A stretch of 64,000 nucleotides of DNA. Source: Bacteroidales bacterium (lineage in GTDB: Bacteria > Bacteroidota > Bacteroidia > Bacteroidales > VadinHA17). Below the pieces are notes generated by a model that was not told where the DNA came from, did no database searches, and saw only the letters and a program-made list of their open reading frames with translations. The DNA is taken from the NCBI GenBank assembly GCA_016709865.1, contig JADJLX010000005.1, forward strand, positions 186,001 to 250,000. Reading direction: 5' to 3'. How positions within the stretch are numbered: the stretch's first letter is position 1; each line of letters starts with the position of its first letter. Below, piece after piece: positions 26,031 through 35,859 of the stretch. The translations under genes were made by a program, and so were the position numbers.

Positions 26031-27536
26031 TTACCGGTTCCTGATAATTGTTACAGTACCTGTCCTGGTTATGCTCTTATCAGACGGAGTACTAACTTTT
26101 AAAAACCAAAGGGTTACACCCTGTAACTGAGGAGTGCCATTCTGTGTACCATCCCATTCATCAAGGTGATTCCTGGTCTCATAAAGTACTCTGCCGTTAC
26201 GGTCGGTAATAATGAGGTGATAATCTTTTGGCGTGAAAGAAAGGACTGGTTTGAATTTATCATTCAGAAGATCGCCGTCGGGAGTAAAAACATTGGGGAC
26301 CGTTATGACTTCCGTAGGTAATGTACAGACCTGTGCAGAACGACTTTCTCCTGTAACTCCATGAGGATTAAATGTTTCACTCGCTTTGATGTAGAAACAT
26401 ACCTCCTCTGATGTTACTTCATACATTATATCATTATAACCTAATTTTATAAGTGTGTCAGATACACTTAATGTCGTTTTAAGAGTAAAGCCATTTCCTG
26501 TATTCATAAACAGCCTGTATTCTGAAACCGGTCCCAGCCATTCTTTATAGGCGTTCCATGATAAGATCAAATCATCTCCGATTCTCTTCATATCTAAAAC
26601 CATATTTGAGCAGAGATTTGATTGAGTAACTGGGATATTACAGCTGTTAATTGCAGATAGTCTGTAATAATTAACTGTGCCTGCCTTAGCTTCTGAATCT
26701 GTAAATAATATCCTGCCATTATCTGAGACTGGTCTGGCTATCTCTTGGAATGCTCCTGATGGTCCGGTTTTTCTTGTCAGACTGTAATTTTTAATTTCCG
26801 ACAAAGGATCTGCAGTGAATGCCAGCGATATTTTATTATCCTCATTTACAGTGGCATAGTCTGCGTTTATCCAGTCAGGAGGGCGTTGCATCTTCGTCGA
26901 CAGACAACTTTTGTTAGAAGTGGAAAAAGTTCCATCATCAAAAACTGCTTTAACTGCCAGACAATATTGTGAATCAGTGATAAAATCTGTAATAGTATAA
27001 TTTTCAGTGCTTTTACTGGCAGTATACATTTCTGTAAGTGGTGCTCCGTTAACAGAAACAAGTATTTTATACTCTTTTACAGGTTTCGGAAAGTCGGAAT
27101 ATTTATTCCAGTTTACTGCAATACGTCTGTTACAGGTATCAATTGCAGAACTGCAGAAAATTGTACTAAGCACATTTGAGAGGGGACTGGGACAGCCTTC
27201 CTCCCCGGGAATGCCTGAAAGTCTGTATGCTGCAACTACATATGATGTGCTAAAGTATTTTGTGCCGGTTGATGAAAGTGTACAATTTGTCGCTGAAGGA
27301 TTCCAGATTGTGTCGATTGGAGGAGCATCAGCTGCTTTGTAAGTATAAACTATATAGGCCGCAATACCGGTCGATGGACTTAAGTTCCAGCTTAGTTCTG
27401 TTTTTCCTGTTTCAGGCTGAACTGACACCAGAGTGAGTATAGGCGGCAAAGGCACTGTGCAGCCGGTCTGGGATGATGCATTAATTGACAGTAAACCAAT
27501 TGCCAGGACGATAATATAGTAATACCACTTTGTCAT
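26031..27536 (-). CDS. T9SS type B sorting-domain protein with fibronectin-like repeats
   Basis: A 501-residue secreted protein. A signal peptide (hydrophobic stretch ending INASSQ, about residues 1-23) is followed by three or four fibronectin type III-like modules (for example TGKTELSWNLSPSTGIAAYI near 42 and DDLILSWNAYKEWLGPVSEY near 320). The C-terminus has the gliding-motility/type B sorting domain: VPNVFTPDGDLLNDKFKP, IITDRNGRVLYET, DEWDGTQNG and GVTLWFLKV. It is predicted to cross the outer membrane by the type IX system. Adhesion or matrix roles are common for the class; none is shown here. Its start overlaps the stop of the M16 gene by four bases. Confidence 0.85.
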   Translation of the reverse strand: MTKWYYYIIVLAIGLLSINASSQTGCTVPLPPILTLVSVQPETGKTELSWNLSPSTGIAAYIVYTYKAADAPPIDTIWNPSATNCTLSSTGTKYFSTSYVVAAYRLSGIPGEEGCPSPLSNVLSTIFCSSAIDTCNRRIAVNWNKYSDFPKPVKEYKILVSVNGAPLTEMYTASKSTENYTITDFITDSQYCLAVKAVFDDGTFSTSNKSCLSTKMQRPPDWINADYATVNEDNKISLAFTADPLSEIKNYSLTRKTGPSGAFQEIARPVSDNGRILFTDSEAKAGTVNYYRLSAINSCNIPVTQSNLCSNMVLDMKRIGDDLILSWNAYKEWLGPVSEYRLFMNTGNGFTLKTTLSVSDTLIKLGYNDIMYEVTSEEVCFYIKASETFNPHGVTGESRSAQVCTLPTEVITVPNVFTPDGDLLNDKFKPVLSFTPKDYHLIITDRNGRVLYETRNHLDEWDGTQNGTPQLQGVTLWFLKVSTPSDKSITRTGTVTIIRNR

Positions 27537-28813
27537 TTCATGCCGGCTGTGATCTCATAAAGATCGTCAGTATTATAATACGTATTAGCAAGGTGCATTA
27601 TTTCATCCTGACCGATAGTTTTTATTTTATCAGCCAGCCTGTAGTAGTAACTATTGTCTAATCCGAAATCCCATACAGATCTGAAACTGTCAGCAAGTGC
27701 AAAGGGTCCGTCAAACATTCTCAGCAGTTCCCCCGACATATAATTACGTACCAGATCAAGCTCACCGCTCTTTACTGGTTCGCTTTGCAGAAGCCTGATC
27801 TCCTTATATATCTCATCAATTGCCTTGTGGCAGTTTTTTTTGCCTACCTCGGTTGAAATAACTTTGTATCCGGCTAGGTCGAGTGATGTAAGAGAAGAAC
27901 TTATGCCATAAGTGAAGCCTTTATCCTCACGTATATTTTTCATAAGCCGCGATCCGAAATATCCTCCCAGGATGGCATCAAGTACTTTTAATCCGGGATA
28001 GTCGGGATGACGTTTATTGATTGTAGCGGAACCAATTCTGACAGATGTTTGAACCGTTCCTGCTTTTTCGATATGGACCTTTTTTTCCTTTTCTGCCTGA
28101 AGAAGTCTCTGTGACTCCTGCAAATCAGGTTTGGTTGATTTTATATCTCCAAAATACTTATTGAGCAATTCTGCGGTATCTGCTGAGATTTTACCAGAGA
28201 CAATAATTGCCATCTTCTCAGGCTGGTAATATTTTGAATGGTAACCGGCAAGAATGGAGGGTGTTAGATTCTTAAAATCTTCTTCTGCTGCCATATGACC
28301 GTATGGATTGTTTTTTCCGAACACCGATTCAAAAAATTTATCCATTGCCAGATTCTGCACTTTTTCCCTGTTCACCAGGTACCACCTCAGTCTTTTGTTC
28401 ATCAGAGCATTAAGTTCGGGTTCAGGAAATACCGGACGAAAGAGTATCTCCCTGCTAAGTTCAAGAACCTTATCAATATGCTTGTTAAGGAAGAAGACAA
28501 CTATGCCGGCCCGGTCTTTTTCAGGGGATATGTTAACGAATGCTCCGTAAAAATCAATCAGTCTGTTTAGCTCTTCCGATGTATACTTCTTCGATCCTTC
28601 TGTCAACATCATATTGGTTGTAGACGACAGAAGAGGCATGTACTCATTTATCTGACCGGCACTGAAGGTAAACTCCACTCTCATTATCTCTTCAGTACCC
28701 GATTCAATCATAAATACCGGCACACCGTTATTCAGTCTTTTTGAGACCGCTTCCGGAATCACTACTTTTTCCACAGGAAATACCGGCGGCTGGATTCTTT
28801 GCAGTTTACTCAT
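27533..28813 (-). CDS. M16 peptidase-like protein, probably non-catalytic partner
   Basis: A 426-residue M16-fold protein with the two-lobe layout, but the HxxEH zinc motif expected near residue 55 is absent (the region reads MPLLSSTTNMMLTEGSKKYT). A C-terminal-lobe motif, ILGGYFGSRLMKNIREDKGFTYGI, with the substrate-binding Arg and Tyr, is present. This is the pattern of the inactive subunit of heterodimeric M16B peptidases; the active subunit is encoded 2 bases upstream. No signal peptide is seen, so it is probably cytoplasmic. Confidence 0.88.
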   Translation of the reverse strand: MSKLQRIQPPVFPVEKVVIPEAVSKRLNNGVPVFMIESGTEEIMRVEFTFSAGQINEYMPLLSSTTNMMLTEGSKKYTSEELNRLIDFYGAFVNISPEKDRAGIVVFFLNKHIDKVLELSREILFRPVFPEPELNALMNKRLRWYLVNREKVQNLAMDKFFESVFGKNNPYGHMAAEEDFKNLTPSILAGYHSKYYQPEKMAIIVSGKISADTAELLNKYFGDIKSTKPDLQESQRLLQAEKEKKVHIEKAGTVQTSVRIGSATINKRHPDYPGLKVLDAILGGYFGSRLMKNIREDKGFTYGISSSLTSLDLAGYKVISTEVGKKNCHKAIDEIYKEIRLLQSEPVKSGELDLVRNYMSGELLRMFDGPFALADSFRSVWDFGLDNSYYYRLADKIKTIGQDEIMHLANTYYNTDDLYEITAGMK

Positions 28814-28815
28814 GG

Positions 28816-30060
28816 CTAATCTCTACGGGTTGATATATAATACAAAGTACTGCAATTCCCGGGTGTGAAATATTTTCTGGCAGTGGCTGTAACCATTTCC
28901 AGAGTTACTTTTCTGAAATCAGCCACCTCCCTGTTTATCTGATCAGGGTCACCAAGAAGTTCATAAAAAGAGAGGTTAATGGCTTTGTTCAGAATATTGG
29001 TATTTGAAAAGACGGTTGAAGATTCAAACTTATTTTTCACCTTTTCTATTTCATCCTTCAGGCCATTTTCATTTTTTAAGCTTTCAATAACCTCATTTAC
29101 AGACTCTTCAGCATGCTGAATATCAACATCTTTCATTAGTTTGCCCTGCATAATAATTAGTCCGGGATCAATATCGGAAGTGATATACGCATTAATTTCA
29201 CTGAACAGCTTTTTTTCTCTTACGAGCCTTGTATGCAGCCTTCCGGTCTCTCCTCCGGCCAGAAGATCGGTAATGAGGTCGAGAGTATAAAAATCTTCAC
29301 TCATCCTTGGACCGACATGCCAGACTTTGTAGATAGCATTAGATGGAACATCCTTCTCAATTGTAAGTGTGCGGCTCTCTCTCTGTTCAGGTTCCTGAGG
29401 AATATTTCGTTTCTGAAGCCTTCTTTTTTCGATGGGTCCGAACCATTTACGGGTTAGTTCTTCAGCTTTCTTAAGGTTAATATTGCCAGTTATTGAAAGA
29501 ACCGCATTATTCGGAGCATAATGGGAGAAGAAGAATTTTTTGATCTGATCGAGACTTACTTTTTCAATATGAGAAATGTCCATGCCAATTGTAGGCCAGC
29601 GATAAGGATGAACTTTATATGCCAGAGGCCTTATTTTAAGTATTGCATCACCATAAGGCTGATTCAGGTATCGCTGATTAAATTCTTCAATAACAACACT
29701 TCTTTGTGTGTCGAGATTCTTCTGTGAAAAATCGAGTTCAAGCATCCTGTCAGATTCCAGCCAGAATCCGGTTTCTATATTGTCGGATGGGATTGTCAGG
29801 TAATAATTGGTTATGTCGCTGTTGGTGAATGCATTATTGTCGCCGCCAACCATCTGTAAAGGCAAATCATAATCCGGCACGTTTACCGATCCTCCGAACA
29901 TAAGATGTTCAAAAAGATGTGCGAGACCGGTCAGCCCGGGATCTTCGTCCCTTGAACCAACATTGTACAGTATATTCATTGCAACAAGAGGAGTAGACCT
30001 GTCCTCATGTACAAGAACCTTTAATCCGTTATCAAGTGTGAACCTGTTGTAATTTATCAT
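28816..30060 (-). CDS. M16 zinc peptidase, catalytic subunit
   Basis: A 414-residue M16B peptidase. The catalytic HLFEH motif (inverted HxxEH) lies near residue 44 and a distal glutamate in RSVVIEEFNQRY completes the zinc site. The ATG at 30060 (MINYNRFTLDNGLKV) is preferred: the longer frame would begin at 30135, inside the divergent ClC gene, and adds a non-family extension. It is transcribed with its non-catalytic partner (2-base gap) and the T9SS cargo gene. On the minus strand TAAGTTTG, a -7 match, lies 5 bases before the ATG, implying a very short leader. Confidence 0.92.
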   Translation of the reverse strand: MINYNRFTLDNGLKVLVHEDRSTPLVAMNILYNVGSRDEDPGLTGLAHLFEHLMFGGSVNVPDYDLPLQMVGGDNNAFTNSDITNYYLTIPSDNIETGFWLESDRMLELDFSQKNLDTQRSVVIEEFNQRYLNQPYGDAILKIRPLAYKVHPYRWPTIGMDISHIEKVSLDQIKKFFFSHYAPNNAVLSITGNINLKKAEELTRKWFGPIEKRRLQKRNIPQEPEQRESRTLTIEKDVPSNAIYKVWHVGPRMSEDFYTLDLITDLLAGGETGRLHTRLVREKKLFSEINAYITSDIDPGLIIMQGKLMKDVDIQHAEESVNEVIESLKNENGLKDEIEKVKNKFESSTVFSNTNILNKAINLSFYELLGDPDQINREVADFRKVTLEMVTATARKYFTPGNCSTLYYISTRRD

Positions 30061-30120
30061 AAAGACAAACTTAAATAAAAAACAATGAAGGATTAGTATT
30101 GTTTTTATATTTGCATAATT

Positions 30121-31896
30121 ATGTTCAGAAATCATTTTTTAAGGAGATTTTTCCGCAAAAGCCTTATAAATACAGACCAGGTTAAGTTAGTTTACTTTCT
30201 CAGTCTGGTTGTCGGACTGCTAAGCGCGCTTGCTGCAGCTCTTCTGAAAAACGCAATTCATTATACACATGGCCTGATTACAGGCACCATAGCCGTTGAC
30301 TCCAAAACATATATCTATCTGGCCTTTCCTCTGGCAGGTATGGCCCTTACCCTCTTTTTCGTTAAATTTGTAGTAAAAGATAATATTGGTCATGGTATCA
30401 GCAGGATCCTGTATTCAATCTCCAAAAAACGAAGCTATCTGAAGGCACACAACACATGGACCTCCCTTGTTGCGAGTACTATTACAATCGGATTTGGCGG
30501 ATCGGTAGGGGCTGAAGCACCTATTGTACTGACAGGATCTTCAATAGGTTCAACTATCGGACGTTTCTTTAATCTTAACTATAAAAATATTACTCTTCTT
30601 GTAGGATGCGGTGCTGCTGGAGCTGTAGCAGGGATTTTCAAAGCGCCTATTGCAGGAATCGTGTTTACACTTGAGATTCTAATGCTCGATCTGACAATCT
30701 CATCGATTGTTCCGTTGCTAATTTCATCAGTGACAGCTGCAACAGTGGCTTATTTCCTGATGGGTGATAAAGTCTTGTTTAATTTTGAAATATCTAGTGC
30801 ATTTAATATTTCTAATATACCCTGGTATCTTATTCTAGGAGTAATCTCAGGAATGCTTTCCCTCTATTTTTCAAAGATGACAATCTTCCTTGAGGGCAGT
30901 TATGAAAAGTTGAAGAATTCATATATCAGGCTTGTCGTTGGAGGTATTGTTCTTGGAGGTCTGATCTTTCTGTTTCCTCCTTTATACGGAGAAGGATACG
31001 ATACAATAATGCTGCTTCTTCAGGGAGGAGGAAATACAATTCTTGATGGCACTGTTTTCACTGCATACTCAGACAGTTTCCTTGCAGTGGTTCTGTTTAT
31101 GTTTGGACTTATTCTTCTTAAGGTTGTTGCAAGCAGCTCTACAAACGGGGCTGGCGGTGTTGGCGGTATTTTTGCCCCGACACTCTTTCTGGGAGGTGTA
31201 AATGGGTTTTTTATAGCTTCCCTGTTAAGGAAATATATGCATGTTGACCTTCCTGATAACAGGTTTGTTCTGGTTGGTATGGCCGGGATGATGGCTGGAG
31301 TCATGCATGCCCCGCTGACAGCAATATTTCTGATAGCAGAAATAACTGGTGGATATGATCTGCTTTTACCTTTGATTATCACATCTACAGTTGCATTTAT
31401 TACTGCAAGAAGTTTTGAAAAGCACTCGATATATCATGTTCAGCTGGCCGAAAGGGGAGAGCTAATAACACACGATAAGGACAAAGCTGTTATGACTGTA
31501 ATGGACTGGAAGAAAGAGATTGAGACCGATCTGATTACAGTGAGGGGTACAGATACCCTGGGCGATCTGATAAAAGCAATATCAAAATCAAAAAGGAACA
31601 TATTCCCTGTTGTTGATGAGTATAATATCCTGGAAGGGGTAGTCTCGCTTGATGATGTGCGTGAAATAATGTTCAGGCATGAACTTTACCAGACTACCTA
31701 TATAAAAGATCTGATGTCTATTCCTCCTTCATACATCGATAAAAGGGAGAATATTGAGACAGTTATGGATACCTTCAGAAAGACAGGCGCCTGGAACCTG
31801 CCTGTTCTCGACAATGGTTATTATGTGGGTTTTATTTCCCAGTCGAGGATCTATGCAACATACCGTGAATTATTAATTGAAATTTCAGAAGAATAA
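30121..31896 (+). CDS. ClC-family chloride channel/transporter with CBS pair
   Basis: A 591-residue membrane protein with about ten hydrophobic helices in residues 20-430 and two CBS domains (about 455-585). ClC signature sequences are seen: GGSVGAEAPIVLTG with the gating glutamate in GAEAP (about 122-126), and GVGGIFAPTLFLGG (the GxFxP motif, about 348). The first selectivity motif GSGIP is changed to GHGIS (about 93), so anion preference may differ from chloride. The CBS pair may bind adenine nucleotides. A -7 box TATATTTG lies at 30106-30113, only 7 bases before the ATG. Confidence 0.93.
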   Translation: MFRNHFLRRFFRKSLINTDQVKLVYFLSLVVGLLSALAAALLKNAIHYTHGLITGTIAVDSKTYIYLAFPLAGMALTLFFVKFVVKDNIGHGISRILYSISKKRSYLKAHNTWTSLVASTITIGFGGSVGAEAPIVLTGSSIGSTIGRFFNLNYKNITLLVGCGAAGAVAGIFKAPIAGIVFTLEILMLDLTISSIVPLLISSVTAATVAYFLMGDKVLFNFEISSAFNISNIPWYLILGVISGMLSLYFSKMTIFLEGSYEKLKNSYIRLVVGGIVLGGLIFLFPPLYGEGYDTIMLLLQGGGNTILDGTVFTAYSDSFLAVVLFMFGLILLKVVASSSTNGAGGVGGIFAPTLFLGGVNGFFIASLLRKYMHVDLPDNRFVLVGMAGMMAGVMHAPLTAIFLIAEITGGYDLLLPLIITSTVAFITARSFEKHSIYHVQLAERGELITHDKDKAVMTVMDWKKEIETDLITVRGTDTLGDLIKAISKSKRNIFPVVDEYNILEGVVSLDDVREIMFRHELYQTTYIKDLMSIPPSYIDKRENIETVMDTFRKTGAWNLPVLDNGYYVGFISQSRIYATYRELLIEISEE

Positions 31897-31917
31897 TTGT
31901 ATTAAATATTTTATAAC

Positions 31918-33198
31918 ATGGAAAGAGATAAACTGATTTTTGACCTGATTGAGAAGGAGCGGCAGCGCCAGATAAACGGAATTGAACTGATTGCTTCAGA
32001 AAATTTTGTCAGCCAGCAGGTTCTGGAAGCAATGGGATCAGTGATGACAAATAAATATGCTGAAGGTTATCCGGGCAACAGGTATTATGGCGGATGTGAG
32101 ATTGTTGACCAGTCGGAACTTATTGCCATTGACCGGCTTAAGAAACTTTTTGATGCAGAATATGCCAATGTTCAGCCCCATTCAGGAGCCCAGGCTAATA
32201 TGGCTGTATTTATGACTGTACTTAAGGCTGGCGACACATTTATGGGACTCAATCTGGCACATGGAGGCCATCTCTCTCACGGTTCGCCTGTGAACTCCTC
32301 AGGATTATTCTATAAGCCAATAGCATACAGTGTTAAAGAAGAAACAGGTATGGTTGATTATGATATGATGGAAGAGACTGCCATAAAAGAGAAGCCTAAA
32401 ATGATAATAGGAGGGGCTTCAGCATATTCAAGGGAGTGGGACTATGAGAGGATGAGGAAAATTGCAGACAGGATTGGTGCAATATTTATGGTAGATATGG
32501 CTCATCCTGCAGGATTGATAGCAGCAGGTGAACTGAAAAATCCGCTTAAGTGGGCTCATATTGTAACATCAACAACACATAAGACACTTCGCGGTCCGCG
32601 TGGTGGTATTATCCTTATGGGAAAGGACTTTGTTAATCCCTGGGGAATAACTACACCTAAAGGGGAAGTCAGAATGATGTCCTCTCTTCTTAATTCAGCT
32701 GTTTTCCCTGGTATACAGGGAGGTCCGCTTGAGCATGTAATTGCTTCAAAAGCAGTCTCTTTCGGAGAGGCTCTTACTCCTGAATTCAGGGATTATCAGT
32801 CGAGGGTAAAGAAAAATGCTGCTGTAATGGCTAAGGCTTTTATGGACAGGGGATATAAAGTTGTTTCTGACGGAACAGATAATCACCTGATGCTGATTGA
32901 CCTTCGTACCAAGTTTCCTGACATTACAGGTAAGAAGGTTGAGAATACACTTGTTCTGTCGCATATAACAGTTAACAAGAACATGGTGCCTTTCGACAGC
33001 CGTTCTCCTTTCCTTACATCGGGACTGAGAGTCGGTACTCCGGCTATTACTACCAGAGGACTTAAGGAAGAGCATATGGGAATTATTGTAAATCTCATTG
33101 ATGAAGTTATCTCTAATATTGATAATGAAATTGTTATCAGAAAGGTTGGAGATAAAGTGGTCGACATGATGAAATCATTTCCCCTTTTCTCTATGTAA
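31918..33198 (+). CDS. glyA: Serine hydroxymethyltransferase
   Basis: A 426-residue PLP enzyme converting serine and tetrahydrofolate to glycine and methylene-THF. Key parts: [10 protein letters not shown] near the N-terminus, [11 protein letters not shown] (51-61), [13 protein letters not shown] with the cofactor aspartate, and [13 protein letters not shown] with the Schiff-base Lys222. It lies 21 bases after the ClC gene, so it may be partly read through from there. Confidence 0.98.
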   Translation: MERDKLIFDLIEKERQRQINGIELIASENFVSQQVLEAMGSVMTNKYAEGYPGNRYYGGCEIVDQSELIAIDRLKKLFDAEYANVQPHSGAQANMAVFMTVLKAGDTFMGLNLAHGGHLSHGSPVNSSGLFYKPIAYSVKEETGMVDYDMMEETAIKEKPKMIIGGASAYSREWDYERMRKIADRIGAIFMVDMAHPAGLIAAGELKNPLKWAHIVTSTTHKTLRGPRGGIILMGKDFVNPWGITTPKGEVRMMSSLLNSAVFPGIQGGPLEHVIASKAVSFGEALTPEFRDYQSRVKKNAAVMAKAFMDRGYKVVSDGTDNHLMLIDLRTKFPDITGKKVENTLVLSHITVNKNMVPFDSRSPFLTSGLRVGTPAITTRGLKEEHMGIIVNLIDEVISNIDNEIVIRKVGDKVVDMMKSFPLFSM

Positions 33199-33253
33199 CT
33201 TCAGATCATTAATTTCAGATGAATAAAGGATCTGCTGATTTAGATTTTTATTT

Positions 33254-33261
33254 TAACTTTG
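33254..33261 (+). promoter_or_regulatory. Candidate -7 box for the response regulator gene
   Basis: TAACTTTG matches TAnnTTTG, 28 bases before the ATG at 33290. The upstream region is T-rich but has no clear TTTG at -33. Confidence 0.45.
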
Positions 33262-33289
33262 TACCAGCTCAATATCAATTTAATAATCA

Positions 33290-33676
33290 ATGAGTACCCA
33301 GAAACTGATTTTTATTGTAGATGACGACCCATTTATTAATATGCTGGTTGTTAAGAGGTTTACCTCAGAAGGATATAAGCTTGAATCATTTCTGTATGGT
33401 GAGGAGTGTTTAGATGCTTTGGGTAAGAATCCCGATCTTATTATTCTCGACTATTTTTTTGTTAATAACGACAGGCAGGTTATGAACGGGATGGAAGTTT
33501 TTGATAAGATTAAAGAAGCTAAGCCTGATCTTCCGGTAATTATGCTTTCAGGTCAGGAGAAAGGCGAAATAGTTCTTGAACTTGCCCGCAAGGGAATAGA
33601 CGACTATATAATTAAGGATAATAATCTCATCGAAAATCTGAATACGGCAATCACCGAATTGTTTTCCAGACAATAA
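33290..33676 (+). CDS. Single-domain response regulator (CheY-like)
   Basis: A 128-residue receiver domain with no output domain. Acidic pocket Asp11-Asp12 (VDDDPF), phospho-acceptor Asp54 (LIILDYF), Ser87 in the T/S position (MLSGQEK) and Lys109 (YIIKDNN) are all present, so it should be phosphorylatable. A short insert after the acceptor (VNNDRQVMNG) lengthens the beta3-alpha3 loop. No histidine kinase is nearby, so its partner is encoded elsewhere. Confidence 0.9.
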   Translation: MSTQKLIFIVDDDPFINMLVVKRFTSEGYKLESFLYGEECLDALGKNPDLIILDYFFVNNDRQVMNGMEVFDKIKEAKPDLPVIMLSGQEKGEIVLELARKGIDDYIIKDNNLIENLNTAITELFSRQ

Positions 33677-33700
33677 TATCGTATAGACGTGTGTTTTTTT

Positions 33701-33734
33701 TTTGTAGAGACGCAATATTTTGCGTCTCTACAAA
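33701..33734. repeat. Perfect 15-bp stem hairpin (GTAGAGACGCAA type)
   Basis: TTTGTAGAGACGCAA (33701-33715) is the exact inverse of TTGCGTCTCTACAAA (33720-33734) with the 4-base loop TATT. It is preceded by a run of T and followed by AAA, and sits between the convergent response-regulator and tonB ends, so it could act as a terminator. The GTAGAGACGC arm resembles intergenic palindromes dispersed in many bacterial genomes. Confidence 0.8.
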
Positions 33735-33747
33735 AACATGAAAACAA

Positions 33748-34639
33748 CTATTTCAAGATAAAATTGTATGTAATTGTCCCTTTCTGAACCACAGGGGCAT
33801 CTGGTTTTGCCTCAAATCTGGCCTTCAAGGGCTGCATCTTTTGCTACTTTACAGAAATATTCATCGAGTGTAGTGGATCCTTTTGTTCCAGGCATTGCCT
33901 GAATAACTTTACCTTGCCCTGTTTACAGTTACCTCTACCACTACCCTCCCTCCTCCCTGGTAAACATAATTTGGAAGAGGTATTTCTGACCTCTTCCCCC
34001 AAGATCGTATGAGAAACCTTTGTTTCCTGATCCGCCGCCATCACCCCTTCCTTTGATGTCACAGAACCATTCAGGTCACCCTGGTTTCCGGTTCCGCCGG
34101 TGATACCCTCGCTGGTTGTGTTTGTGCCTGCATTTTTTAGAGTTGGCAAGAGCATTCTTGGTAAGGTTCATTATATCTGTCTGACGTTTCTGATCTGCTT
34201 CAACTTTCTTTCTTTCAGCCTCTTCTGCAGCTTTTTTGATTCTTTCTGCCTCAAGTTCTTCCCTGCGCTTTTTGTCAGCTTCAATCTTTTCAAGCTTTTT
34301 CCTCTCAGCATCCGGATCAACTTTCTTTACCTCAGGGGCCTCTTCTGTATCCTGGGTGAGCAAAGGTTCATCCTCGGTAACTTCTGCCTGAGATGCATCA
34401 GGAGGAACGGTAGTCTCTTCCTGAACGGCTGCAAGAGATGGTTCTATTAGTCCTGACCCGGTTTCGTCTGTTCCGAAATTAACCTCAATGCCCTCTTCAA
34501 TCTGTGGTGGGGGAGGAATCGAGAATCCGACAAATACAAGTAACAGCAATAGTACTAGATGTATTATTACTGCCCCGGCTATTCCCTTTCCTCTTTCGGA
34601 AGGGAATTTGTGGAGGTCGTTATCTGGGTGAGGTTGCAA
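33748..34639 (-). pseudogene. tonB: TonB-family energy transducer, frameshifted
   Basis: The intact 5' part (34639 to about 34140) gives a cytoplasmic N-terminus, one membrane helix (GAVIIHLVLLLLLVFVGFSI), a Pro/Glu-rich stretch and a long charged coil of KK/EE/ER repeats. From 34138 downstream the frame is broken five times, yet family sequence can be followed frame to frame: ALANSK | NAGTNTTSEGITGG...SVTSK | GDGGGSGNKGFSYDLGG | EIPLPNYVYQGGGRVVVEV | GKVIQAMPGTKGSTTLDEYF | KARFEAKPDAPVVQ then GTITYNFILK and a stop at 33748-33750. Start codon is TTG, overlapping exbD by 20 bases. Amino-acid conservation between lesions argues for sequencing error or very recent decay. Confidence 0.85.
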
Positions 34640-35012
34640 TTATTAACTTATAATTATTTGACTGGGCAATGTTCATAACTTTTACAGCATTTTCAAAAGG
34701 TACTGTTTTATCGACATGAAGAGAAATATATGTATCAGGCTTTTCTCCAAGTTTCTGCTTTAGCACTGCTTCAAGGTCATCTATGTTGACTGGTTGTGTC
34801 TCTACATAATATTTCAGGTCGCTGGTTATCGACACAGTTGTAAGCGGTTTTGCTGAGGTCTGACTGCTTCCTTTCGGCAACAAAAGCTTTAGTGCAGTGG
34901 GATGCACCAGCGTGGATGTTAACATGAAGAATATAAGTAGATTAAATACAACATCAGTCATTCCGGTTGAACTGAAGTTGATACTTATCTTGTTTCTTTG
35001 GGAGATTGCCAT
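34620..35012 (-). CDS. exbD: ExbD/TolR-family biopolymer transport protein
   Basis: A 130-residue inner-membrane protein with a short cytoplasmic N-terminus, one membrane helix (about 20-40, TDVVFNLLIFFMLTSTLV) holding the proton-pathway aspartate in the MTDVVF motif, and a periplasmic domain. With ExbB it uses the proton gradient to drive a TonB-family partner. It overlaps exbB by one base and tonB by 20 bases, so the three form an operon. Confidence 0.93.
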   Translation of the reverse strand: MAISQRNKISINFSSTGMTDVVFNLLIFFMLTSTLVHPTALKLLLPKGSSQTSAKPLTTVSITSDLKYYVETQPVNIDDLEAVLKQKLGEKPDTYISLHVDKTVPFENAVKVMNIAQSNNYKLIIATSPR

Positions 35013-35704
35013 TACCGATCTGTTTTTACAGGTTCATTCAAAATATCCATAAACTCGGTCAGCGTTGCTTCAAGGTTAAAAACAACTTTTTCAACTCTGA
35101 CAACGAGTGTGTTATAGGCAAAATAACCTATTATACCCACGATTAAACCGGCTACTGTTGTAATAAGCGCGGTATAGATTCCTCCCGACATCATAGATAC
35201 TTCAATATTGTTACCTGCCTGCGACATAGCATAGAACGACTGCACCATTCCGATTACTGTTCCGAGGAAACCAAGCATCGGTTCAGCCCCTGTTATTGTT
35301 GCAAGTGTAGGGAATCCTTTTTCCAGTTTCGATATTTCCAGCTTTCCTACGTTTTCAATAGCAGTACTGATATCCTGAAGAGGTCTGCCAAGACGTGTTA
35401 TCCCTTTTTCAACCATCCTGGCAGATGGACTGTCAGTTGATCTGCAAAGAGCAAGTGCTGCATCAATTTTTCCATCATGAATATAGTCTTTTATCCTGTT
35501 CATGAAATTTGTATCTTCTTTGGTGGCTTTCCTGATAACATAGTATCTCTCTATAAAGATATAAGCCGCCACAAATGAAAGAAGTATTATCGGGATCATT
35601 ACCCAACCCCCTTTTATTGCGAGGTCAAGGAGTGTGAGTTTCATTGCACCTGCGTTTTCAACAGGAACGGCTCCGTCCTGCATTATGAACTGTAAAAATG
35701 CCAT
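35012..35704 (-). CDS. exbB: ExbB/TolQ/MotA-family proton channel protein
   Basis: A 230-residue protein with an N-terminal membrane helix (WVMIPIILLSFVAAYIFIERYYVI, about 34-57), a cytoplasmic loop, and two C-terminal helices (about 125-200) with GTVIGMVQSFYAMS and SGGIYTALITTVAGLIVGI, the family core. It is the first gene of the exbB-exbD-tonB operon. The 237-base upstream region has no clear full promoter; minus-strand TACTATTG at 35737-35744 is a weak -7 candidate. Confidence 0.93.
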   Translation of the reverse strand: MAFLQFIMQDGAVPVENAGAMKLTLLDLAIKGGWVMIPIILLSFVAAYIFIERYYVIRKATKEDTNFMNRIKDYIHDGKIDAALALCRSTDSPSARMVEKGITRLGRPLQDISTAIENVGKLEISKLEKGFPTLATITGAEPMLGFLGTVIGMVQSFYAMSQAGNNIEVSMMSGGIYTALITTVAGLIVGIIGYFAYNTLVVRVEKVVFNLEATLTEFMDILNEPVKTDR

Positions 35705-35859
35705 ATTCTTCAGATTGTTAATTAATTATCAAATATCAATAGTATGTTTTAATGTAAATATCAGCTGCGAAGTTATTAAAAAACGTAATCAAACCCTGTT
35801 CTAGTATAGAGGGTTAATAACAATGATGGAAAATTTATTAACCAAAGGAAAAGTTTGGA

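Noticed and set aside
33844..34155. 103-residue minus-strand ORF as a separate gene
   Set aside because: It is the shifted continuation of tonB; only its first part (NAGTNTTSEGITGG) is real tonB sequence.
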